A stretch of 64,000 nucleotides of DNA, taken from Sphingomonas sp. IC081 (GTDB lineage Bacteria; Pseudomonadota; Alphaproteobacteria; Sphingomonadales; Sphingomonadaceae). Location of the stretch: the NCBI RefSeq assembly GCF_006874585.1, contig NZ_CP029762.1, positions 917,107-981,106 of the forward strand, in the 5' to 3' direction. Within the stretch, counting starts at the first letter, position 1. Every line of letters begins with the position of its first letter. Both the position numbers and the translations under genes were made by a program. The notes beneath the pieces were generated by a model that ran no database searches, was not told the DNA's origin, and saw only the letters and a program-made list of their open reading frames with translations. Shown here piece after piece: positions 47,968 through 55,440 of the stretch.

Positions 47968-50673
47968 ATGCGTGATTATAACCGCAAGTTCCGCCAGTTT
48001 CTGACCGGGGGCACTGCCGCCCTCGGTGTGACCATCGCGCTTGCCCAGCCCGCCATGGCGCAGGAGAGCGTTCAAAATTCGGCGTCTGCCGATGAAGCCA
48101 GCGATGCCGGCTCCGCCATCGTCGTCACCGGCTCGCGCATCGACCGCAAGGGCTTCGACGCGCCGACGCCGACCACTGTCGTGGGCGAGACCGAACTGCG
48201 CCTCGGCGCCCGTCCCAGCATCGCGCAGGTCCTGAACGACCTTCCCCAGTTCCGCGCCACCCAGACCCCGGCCAGCACGGTCGCCAACACCAACTCCAGC
48301 GCCTCGGCGATGGACCTTCGCGGCCTTGGCGTCACCCGCACGCTGACGCTGCTCAACAACCGCCGCTTCACCGGCGCGGCCGACCTCAACACCATTCCCC
48401 AGGGCCTGGTGAAGCGCGTCGACGTCGTCACCGGCGGTGCCTCGGCGGCGTGGGGTTCGGGCGCCATCGGCGGCGTCGTCAACATCATCCTCGATGACGA
48501 GCTCGAAGGCCTCACCATCGGCGCGCAGAACGGCATCTCCTCGCGCGGGGACGGCTACCGCTACAGCTTCGACGGCACATTCGGCACCAGGTTCGCAGGC
48601 GGCCGCGGCCACTTCATGATCGGCGCCGAATACCAGAACGACGAAGGCATTCTCGACCGCAACTCGCGCAAGAACGTCGGCAGCGCGAACCTGTTCTCGC
48701 CGGTCGGCGGCGACCATGCCTATATCCTCGTGCGCGACGTCAACGCGTCCAACACCAGCCTCGGCGGCCTGATCACCTCGGGCACGCTCAAGGGCCAGAC
48801 CTTCAACGCGGACGGCACCCTGCGCGCCTTCCAGTACGGCAGCCAGATCAGCGGCACCACCATGGTCGGCGGCGAGGGCGTTGCCACCAACGACGAATAC
48901 GCCCTCACCAACCCCTACCAGCGCGTGAACTCCTACGCCCGCGCCAGCTTCGAGGTGGGCGACGCCACCTTCTGGGCAGACGGCAGCTACAGCCGCATCT
49001 GGGCCAGCTATCCCTTCTATGCGGAAAGCGGCACTTACACGATCTCGGCCGCCAACCCCTACCTTTCGGACACGATCCGCAGCCAGCTTGCCGCCGCGGG
49101 CGAAACCAGCATCAAGGTCGGCCGCGTGTTCGAGGACTACGGCTACCGCAACTTCGACTACTACCGCCAGAACGTGGAAGGCGCGATCGGCGTGGACGGC
49201 AGCTTCGCCGACGGCAAGTGGCGCTACAGCGCCTATTACAGCCACGGCGAAATGCGCAACATGCAGAGCTACCACAACCAGATCACCGGCACGAACCTGA
49301 CCAACGCGCTGGATGCGGTGACGGATTCCAGCGGCAACATCGTCTGCCGCGTGGCGCTGACCGACCCGGATACCGCCTGCGCCCCGCTCAACATCCTGGG
49401 CACCGGCACTGCCAGCCAGGCCGCCATCGACTATGTCTTCGGCAACACCGCCCGCGCCGTCTACACCACCAAGCTGGACTCGATGGGCGGCAGCCTGCGC
49501 GGCGATCCGTTCTCGACCTGGGCGGGCCCGGTCTCGATCGCGGTCGGCGCCGAAGCGCGCTGGGAAGAACAGGTGACCAGCGGCCTTGACGCGGTTTCCG
49601 CCGCCAAGGGCTTCAGCCGCTTCAACTTCTCGCCGCTCAACGGCGGCTTCAACGTGCAGGAGTTCTTCGGCGAAGTCGCCGTGCCGCTGCTCGACCAGCC
49701 GTTCAGCAAGCTCGATGTCAACGGTGCGGCGCGCTACAGCCACTACAGCACCAGCGGCGGCATCTGGTCGTGGAAGCTGGGCCTGACCGACCGCATCTTC
49801 AACAACCTGCTGCTGCGCGTCTCGCGTTCGCGCGACATCCGCTCGGGCAGCCTCAGCGAACTGTTCACCACCACCACCACGAGCTTCTCGACCGTGGCGG
49901 AGAACGGCAACACCTACTCGGTCACCCGCTACGGCGGCGGCAATGCCGACCTGAAGCCCGAAATCGGCAGCACGCTGACGCTGGGCGCGGTGTTCACGCC
50001 CTCGTTCCTGCCGGGCTTCAACCTCTCGGTCGACTACTACAACATCAAGCTGCGCGACGCGATCACCTCGCTGGGTGCCCAGGACATCGTCTCGGGCTGC
50101 GACAACGGCAATACCTCGCTGTGCAGCCAGATCGTGCGCGATGGCTCCGGCGCGCCGACCACGATCTACACCACCTACATCAACCTGGCCGAATACAAGA
50201 CCAAGGGCATCGACATCGAGGGCACCTACCAGTTCCCGCTGAGCACGATCGCCGCGAACCTGGGCGGCAACCTGCGCCTGCGCGGCCTTGCCACCTATGT
50301 TCCCAAGGTCCTGATCAACGACGGCACCACCACCGTGGACCGCGCGGGCGACGTCGGCGACAACGTCAGCTTCGGCACCCCGCACTGGCGTGCCAGCGGC
50401 ATCGTCACCTACACGAGCGACACGTTCTCGCTCGACACCCGCGTGCGTTATGTCGGCGGCGGCAAGTTCAACCATGCGCTGGACATCGCCAACAACGACA
50501 TCTCGGCCCGCGTCTACGTCGACCTCGGCGCACAGGTGAACATCGACAAGTTCACCCTCTTCGCCAACGTCAACAACCTGTTCGACCGCGATCCGCCGCT
50601 GACCACTTACGGCGCGATCCACTACGACACCATCGGCCGCTATTTCACCATGGGTGCCAAGGTTCGTTTCTGA
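47968..50673 (+). CDS. TonB-dependent receptor
   Basis: The 901-residue receptor starts at ATG 47968 behind AAGGGGTCC. Signal peptide to QPAMAQE; TonB-box-like SAIVVTGSRIDRKGFDAPTP; plug with PSIAQVLNDLPQFRATQTPA, MDLRGLGVTRTLTLLNNRRF and VDVVTGGASAAWGSGAIGGV; barrel ending GRYFTMGAKVRF with the terminal Phe. The VTGSR...PTPTTVV pattern and length are those of the sphingomonad/xanthomonad oligomer-uptake receptors. The pairing with a serine hydrolase suggests peptides or an ester as ligand. Probably in an operon with the hydrolase; a terminator follows. Confidence 0.93.
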   Translation: MRDYNRKFRQFLTGGTAALGVTIALAQPAMAQESVQNSASADEASDAGSAIVVTGSRIDRKGFDAPTPTTVVGETELRLGARPSIAQVLNDLPQFRATQTPASTVANTNSSASAMDLRGLGVTRTLTLLNNRRFTGAADLNTIPQGLVKRVDVVTGGASAAWGSGAIGGVVNIILDDELEGLTIGAQNGISSRGDGYRYSFDGTFGTRFAGGRGHFMIGAEYQNDEGILDRNSRKNVGSANLFSPVGGDHAYILVRDVNASNTSLGGLITSGTLKGQTFNADGTLRAFQYGSQISGTTMVGGEGVATNDEYALTNPYQRVNSYARASFEVGDATFWADGSYSRIWASYPFYAESGTYTISAANPYLSDTIRSQLAAAGETSIKVGRVFEDYGYRNFDYYRQNVEGAIGVDGSFADGKWRYSAYYSHGEMRNMQSYHNQITGTNLTNALDAVTDSSGNIVCRVALTDPDTACAPLNILGTGTASQAAIDYVFGNTARAVYTTKLDSMGGSLRGDPFSTWAGPVSIAVGAEARWEEQVTSGLDAVSAAKGFSRFNFSPLNGGFNVQEFFGEVAVPLLDQPFSKLDVNGAARYSHYSTSGGIWSWKLGLTDRIFNNLLLRVSRSRDIRSGSLSELFTTTTTSFSTVAENGNTYSVTRYGGGNADLKPEIGSTLTLGAVFTPSFLPGFNLSVDYYNIKLRDAITSLGAQDIVSGCDNGNTSLCSQIVRDGSGAPTTIYTTYINLAEYKTKGIDIEGTYQFPLSTIAANLGGNLRLRGLATYVPKVLINDGTTTVDRAGDVGDNVSFGTPHWRASGIVTYTSDTFSLDTRVRYVGGGKFNHALDIANNDISARVYVDLGAQVNIDKFTLFANVNNLFDRDPPLTTYGAIHYDTIGRYFTMGAKVRF

Positions 50674-50696
50674 ACCACCCGGATGAAGCGTGAGGG

Positions 50697-50724
50697 ATGG
50701 CGGCCTTTCGGGGCCGCCATTTCT
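50697..50724 (+). terminator. Terminator after the 47968 TonB receptor
   Basis: ATGGCGGCC, loop TTTCGG, GGCCGCCAT, then TTCTT: a 9-bp GC-rich stem followed by a T-rich tract 24 bp past the receptor stop. Confidence 0.75.
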
Positions 50725-50775
50725 TCGCTCCAGACGCCGCGCGGGCTTGCCCAGCAAGTTTGACGCACGTTGATA

Positions 50776-52188
50776 TTACGTGCGGCAGCCCCCTCGGGGA
50801 AGCCGAAGATTGGCCTCCAGCCCACCCCCGGACCGGTTGCGCAGCCAGAGCGTGCCTTGATGGGCCGCGGCAATATCGCGGGCGATGCTCAAGCCCAGGC
50901 CGACGCCGCCGGACGCCACGTTCCGGGAATCCTCCTGCCGGTAGAACGGTTCGAACACCAGGTCGAGCGCCTCCTCCGGTATGCCCGGCCCCCTGTCCTG
51001 CACCGTGATGGCGATGTATGCGGGACTTGCTGAAACCACGATCTGCGCGCTGCCGGCATAGCGCAGCGCGTTCTCAACCAGATTGCCGATGCAGCGCCGC
51101 AACCCGTTCGGAAACCCGGCGATCCTGCCGTTGGCCGATCCGCTCAGCGTCACCGCCGCCCCATGGTCGCGCAAGTTCGCGACCATTTCCCCCAGCATCA
51201 CGTCGAGATCGATATCTCCGGTCAATTCCTCATCGGCGCCGCCTTTCATGAAGGACAGCGTTGCATCGACCATCTCCTCCATTTCGACCAGATCCTTGCG
51301 GAAACCCGCCTTCTGCGCCTCGTCAGGCAGCATTTCGGTGCGCAGCCGCAGGCGCGTGATGGGGGAGCGCAAATCGTGCGACACGGCGGCCAGAAAGCGG
51401 GTGCGCTCCTCTATATGGCCCACCACCTTCTGCTGCATGGCGTTGAATGCCTCGGCGGCGCGGCGCACCTCGCGCGGGCCCGAGGTTTCCAGCGGCGGGC
51501 TGTGAATGTCGCGCCCCAGCGCCTCGGCCGCATCGGCCATGCGTTTCAGCGGCGTCATCGACAGCCGCACAGCGAACCAGGTCAGCAGCCCGACGATCAG
51601 GATGCGCAGGGCATAGATGCGCACCACATAGTCGGCGATGGTCCCGACCCGGTCCAAGTCGGCCCCGTTCTCATCCTCATGCCCCTCGGCCAGCAACCAG
51701 GGATCGTCGGGATCGCAGCGGACGGCGACGCGAAATTGCGCGGCCGGTTCCTGCGCGGACAGCATCGCCCAAGTGTTCGCGGGCCGCCCGCGGTCGTCCA
51801 GCAATTGCGCACTGATGACCCTCACCTCCACCGGTCGGCCCAAGTGCACGCGCATCGTGTGCTGAAGCAGCGCGGACGAGCGCTGCACGTCCTGCACCCC
51901 AGCTTGCGGCGCCGGCAGGTGCGGGGCGAAGCGCAGCGAAAGGCCCGGCGCCTGAAGCGCCGCCATCAATTCGGCGCGGTCGCCGGGCGGGCGGGCCTCC
52001 AGCAGGCGCAGGGCGTCGGCCACACGCGTGGCGAAAACGCGCGCCGGGATCTCCAGCATCTGGCGGCGGCGGCTTTCGAACCAGATGGTGCTGGTCAGCA
52101 ACTGGGCGAGCAGGAGCCCGGCGACAAGGATGCCGGCAATCCGCGCCGACAGCGAGGCGGAGCGATTGCCCTTGCGGAAAATCGGCAT
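50776..52188 (-). CDS. Sensor histidine kinase (EnvZ-like)
   Basis: The 470-residue kinase starts at ATG 52188 (MPIFRKGNRSASLSAR), 13 bp after its regulator's stop. Two membrane spans (RIAGILVAGLLLAQLLTSTI and YALRILIVGLLTWFAVRLS) flank a periplasmic domain of about 140 residues. HAMP follows, then HisKA (AAVSHDLRSPITRLRLRTEM) and HATPase_c (CIGNLVENALRYAGS, VQDRGPGIPEEALDLVFEPF, GVGLGLSIARDIAAAHQG). The pair diverges from a siderophore-type receptor, so control of that gene, perhaps by iron or its chelate, is the likely role. Confidence 0.93.
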   Translation of the reverse strand: MPIFRKGNRSASLSARIAGILVAGLLLAQLLTSTIWFESRRRQMLEIPARVFATRVADALRLLEARPPGDRAELMAALQAPGLSLRFAPHLPAPQAGVQDVQRSSALLQHTMRVHLGRPVEVRVISAQLLDDRGRPANTWAMLSAQEPAAQFRVAVRCDPDDPWLLAEGHEDENGADLDRVGTIADYVVRIYALRILIVGLLTWFAVRLSMTPLKRMADAAEALGRDIHSPPLETSGPREVRRAAEAFNAMQQKVVGHIEERTRFLAAVSHDLRSPITRLRLRTEMLPDEAQKAGFRKDLVEMEEMVDATLSFMKGGADEELTGDIDLDVMLGEMVANLRDHGAAVTLSGSANGRIAGFPNGLRRCIGNLVENALRYAGSAQIVVSASPAYIAITVQDRGPGIPEEALDLVFEPFYRQEDSRNVASGGVGLGLSIARDIAAAHQGTLWLRNRSGGGLEANLRLPRGGCRT

Positions 52189-52201
52189 CAGCGCGCCCCG
52201 T

Positions 52202-52918
52202 TCAGCCCCCGTTCGCCACATCCACCGCCAACACATATCCGCCATTGCGGACGGTGCGGATCAGCGAGGGGCTGCGGGCATCGTCGCCCAGAAGCTGGCG
52301 AAGGCGGCTGATGCACATGTCGATCGCCCGGTCGCTCGGATCGCGCTCCCGTCCATAGACCTCGCGCGCCAGAAAATCCCGGCTCAGCGTCCGGTAAGGG
52401 TGGCGCAGCAGCGTGCGCAAGGCAAGGAAGTCCGATCCGCCCATCGCCACGTGCGCGGCCCCGTCATCCTGCTGAAGCAGGTTGCGGCGGGTATCGAGCT
52501 GCCATCCGGCAAACCGGATCGTCTCGGGCTCAGGCGGCGGTGCCTGGAGCGCCGAGCGCGCTGCCCGGCGCAGCACGACGTTGATCCGGGCCAGCAGCTC
52601 GCGAGGATCGAACGGTTTGGCGAGATAATCGTCCGCGCCAAGTTCGAGCCCGACAATCCGATCGATCAGCGCGCCGCGTGCGGTGAGCATGATGATCGGA
52701 ATGTCGTGCCGCGCCGTCAGCGCCCGGCAGAGCGTGAGCCCGTCCTCCCCCGGCAGCATGAGGTCGAGAATGATCAGGTCGGGCCGGTAGCGTTCCAGCA
52801 ACTGCCACATCTCGTCGCCATCCGCGGCGCCTTTCGCGCCCATCCCCGCCTCGCACAGATACGTGCAGAGCAGTTCGCGGATGTCGGCATCGTCGTCGAC
52901 GACCAGAATATCGGTCAC
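52202..52918 (-). CDS. OmpR-family response regulator
   Basis: The 238-residue regulator uses a GTG start at 52918. Receiver: ILVVDDDADIRELLCTYLCE, Asp in DLIILDLMLPGEDGLTLCRA, MLTARG and YLAKPFDPRELLARINVVLR. The winged helix has FLALRTLLRHPYRTLSRDFL and IDMCISRLRQLLGDDARSPS (specificity helix), ending RTVRNGGYVLAVDVAN. It is first gene of the sensor operon and divergent from the receptor at 53085. Confidence 0.94.
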   Translation of the reverse strand: MTDILVVDDDADIRELLCTYLCEAGMGAKGAADGDEMWQLLERYRPDLIILDLMLPGEDGLTLCRALTARHDIPIIMLTARGALIDRIVGLELGADDYLAKPFDPRELLARINVVLRRAARSALQAPPPEPETIRFAGWQLDTRRNLLQQDDGAAHVAMGGSDFLALRTLLRHPYRTLSRDFLAREVYGRERDPSDRAIDMCISRLRQLLGDDARSPSLIRTVRNGGYVLAVDVANGG

Positions 52919-52968
52919 GACGGATTTACCGCTGCATACCGGTGGATTTCAACGCCCGTTACATGACG

Positions 52969-52995
52969 TGACAAAGGGCCGGAAGACCTGACAAA
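52969..52995. promoter_or_regulatory. TGACAAA direct repeats upstream of the siderophore receptor
   Basis: TGACAAA occurs at 52969-52975 and 52989-52995, 20 bp apart (two helical turns), in the divergent region between regulator and receptor. This is the geometry of tandem OmpR-type sites on one DNA face. An AT-rich stretch (AATTGCACAATTCC) follows, and the receptor ribosome site AAGGGG is at 53071-53076. Confidence 0.5.
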
Positions 52996-53084
52996 ATTGC
53001 ACAATTCCACGGATTTACCCCAAGCCCTTCGGTGATAGTGGGCGCCCCTGTTGCGAATGAATTGCATTATAAGGGGCTTTCACC

Positions 53085-55355
53085 GTGAAACCAACCTATT
53101 CCGTGCGAACCGCTGCGCGCGGCTCGCTGGCAGCGCTTGCCGTCGCCCTGTGCTGGGCTCAGCCCGCCGCGGCCGAGGACGCGGACACCCCGTCGATCGT
53201 CGTCACCGGCCAGCGCACGGAAGAGACATCGTCCTACACCGGACAAGAAGCCAGCATCGCCATCGGCCTGCCGCTGACCCTGCGCGAAACGCCGCAGACC
53301 GTCACCGTCGTCACCCGCCAGCTGCTGGACGACCAGCAGATCGAGACGATCGACGATGTGCTGGCCACCACGCCGGGCGTCACTTCCTATTCCAACGACA
53401 ACGCGGGGCGGACCAATTACCGCGCGCGCGGGTTCGAGATCACCAACTACCGCATCGACGGCATGCAGGTGGATGGCCGGAGCAGTCTGACCAGCGGCGG
53501 CGCCTCCACCAACATGGACCTCTATGACAGCGTGCAGATCGTGCGCGGCGCCAATGGCCTGCTGGGCGGCACCGGCGATCCTTCGGCCACGATCTACCTC
53601 CAGCGCAAGCAGCCGACGACCAAGCTGGGCGCGGCCGGCATGCTGACGCTGGGCAACTGGGACAAGCGCCGGGTGATGGCCGATCTCAATGCCCCGGTCA
53701 CGGCCGACGGCACCGTGCGCGGCCGCCTGGTCTTCTCCGACGAGAGCACCGACACGTTCCGCGAGCGCGAACATATCGACCGGCGCGGCGTGCTGGCCAA
53801 CTTCGCGGTCGACCTTGGCCCGAAGACCGTGCTGAACGGCGGCGTCCAGTACGAGCGCACCATCAACAAGGGCGCGACCTGGGGCAGCAACGTCTCGATC
53901 TGGTTTGCCGACGGCACGCTCGCCCACCTGCCGCGCAGCACCAACCCGGTCACCGACTGGAGCATCGCGCGCCGCAAGGCGACCACGGCCTTCGCGAACC
54001 TCCAGCATGAATGGGACAACGGCTGGCGCGTCCGGCTGGGCTATGCGCGCACGGACGGCAGCGCCTACAACAACATGGGCATCGCCAAAGTGAACAACGC
54101 GGCCCGCAACGTCGGCGGTTTTGCGGGCTTCTGGAATCAGGACGGCACCGGCGCCTACCTCAATGCCTTCCATTCCGAAGCGGATAGCGGACGGGACAAC
54201 ATGGATGTCTCCGCCAATGGCCCGCTTCATCTGTTCGGGCGCGAACACCAGTTGATGATCGGCATCAACGGCTATTGGGACCGGATCACGCAGTACACCT
54301 TCAGCAATGCCCTCGGCAATTGCAGCATCGCCGGTGTGACGCCCTACAGCGGCTGCCAGTACCGCGCGGCCGGCCTGCCGATCGACGACTGGCGCAGCTG
54401 GGACGGGTCCTATGCCAATTTCGAGACCTTCCGCACCGATGCCCGCTCGGTGGACAAGACCCGCAACATCGGTGGCTACGTGGCGGGCCGCTTCAGCCTG
54501 ATGGACGGCCTGACCGCCATCGCCGGCGGGCGCATCAGCGACTACAAGGCCCATGGCGGCGATTACACGGCAAGCAACGTCTACACTGCCGACGCCGCCG
54601 TCACGCGGGAAAAGGGTGTGTTCACGCCCTACGCCGGGCTCGTCTACGACGTGACGCGCGAAATCTCGCTTTATGCCAGCTACACCGACATGTTCACGCC
54701 GCAGGGCAATCTGCGGGACGAGAACGACAAGCTGCTCGATCCCGTCACCGGCTCCAGCTACGAGGCGGGCATCAAGGGCGCGTTCTACGGCGGCAAGCTC
54801 AACACCTCGCTCGCCTTCTACCGCAACAAGCAGAGCAACGTTGCCGAAAGCACCGGCCTGATCCACGAAACCACGGGCGAGACGATCTACCGCGCCGTCA
54901 GCGGCGTGATCTCCAAGGGGATCGACCTCGATGCCTCGGGCGAGGTGCTGCCGGGCTGGAACCTGTTCTTCGGCTACAGCTACCTGGATGTGAAGGGCCT
55001 TGGCTACCAGCGCGATCCGCACCACGTGGTACGGCTTTCGACCAGCTATACGCTACCCGGCGCACTGGACCGCCTGACCATCGGCGGCGGCATTTCCAGC
55101 CAGAGCAAGACCGAATGGTCAACCAATCCCGGCCGCCCGCTGGGGGGCGGCCAGTACGATGCCGCCAATCTCAAGGTCGCCGGCTATACCCTGGTCAACC
55201 TGATGGCGCGCTATCAGGTGACCGACAACATCCAGATTTCCGCCAATGTCACCAACCTCACCGACAAGACCTACTACCGTCAGTACGGCTTCTACGACGG
55301 GCTGATCTACGGCGAGCCGCGCAGCTACAGCGTAACCCTGCGCGCGCGGATCTAG
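53085..55355 (+). CDS. TonB-dependent siderophore receptor
   Basis: The 756-residue receptor uses a GTG start with AAGGGG eight bases upstream. Signal peptide to QPAAAED, then SIVVTGQRTEETSSYTGQEA, and the siderophore-class plug: LPLTLRETPQTVTVVTRQLL, QQIETIDDVLATTPGVTSYS, YRIDGMQVDG, VQIVRGANGLLGGTGDPSAT. The barrel ends YGEPRSYSVTLRARI; the last residue is Ile rather than Phe. The plug resembles the FpvA/FhuE class for hydroxamate or mixed-type ferric siderophores. No biosynthesis genes are nearby, so it would capture foreign siderophores. Its control by the adjacent two-component pair, rather than a sigma/anti-sigma pair, is notable. Confidence 0.92.
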   Translation: MKPTYSVRTAARGSLAALAVALCWAQPAAAEDADTPSIVVTGQRTEETSSYTGQEASIAIGLPLTLRETPQTVTVVTRQLLDDQQIETIDDVLATTPGVTSYSNDNAGRTNYRARGFEITNYRIDGMQVDGRSSLTSGGASTNMDLYDSVQIVRGANGLLGGTGDPSATIYLQRKQPTTKLGAAGMLTLGNWDKRRVMADLNAPVTADGTVRGRLVFSDESTDTFREREHIDRRGVLANFAVDLGPKTVLNGGVQYERTINKGATWGSNVSIWFADGTLAHLPRSTNPVTDWSIARRKATTAFANLQHEWDNGWRVRLGYARTDGSAYNNMGIAKVNNAARNVGGFAGFWNQDGTGAYLNAFHSEADSGRDNMDVSANGPLHLFGREHQLMIGINGYWDRITQYTFSNALGNCSIAGVTPYSGCQYRAAGLPIDDWRSWDGSYANFETFRTDARSVDKTRNIGGYVAGRFSLMDGLTAIAGGRISDYKAHGGDYTASNVYTADAAVTREKGVFTPYAGLVYDVTREISLYASYTDMFTPQGNLRDENDKLLDPVTGSSYEAGIKGAFYGGKLNTSLAFYRNKQSNVAESTGLIHETTGETIYRAVSGVISKGIDLDASGEVLPGWNLFFGYSYLDVKGLGYQRDPHHVVRLSTSYTLPGALDRLTIGGGISSQSKTEWSTNPGRPLGGGQYDAANLKVAGYTLVNLMARYQVTDNIQISANVTNLTDKTYYRQYGFYDGLIYGEPRSYSVTLRARI

Positions 55356-55376
55356 GCGGTAAATTCGTGCAATACA

Positions 55377-55405
55377 CCATGCCGGGGCGATCCGCCCCGG
55401 CATGG
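55377..55405. terminator. Hairpin between the receptor and DUF5695 genes
   Basis: CCATGCCGGGGCG and its complement CGCCCCGGCATGG surround a 3-nt loop (ATC/C) between facing stops. There is no T-run, but it is a strong stem in the right place. Confidence 0.7.
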
Positions 55406-55440
55406 CCTGCGCGGCTTGAGCCCCGACCGATTTTCGCCGG

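Noticed and set aside
47806..50757. 983-codon open frame antisense to the second TonB receptor
   Set aside because: Same shadow effect; repetitive Val/Ala/Asp composition and no motif.
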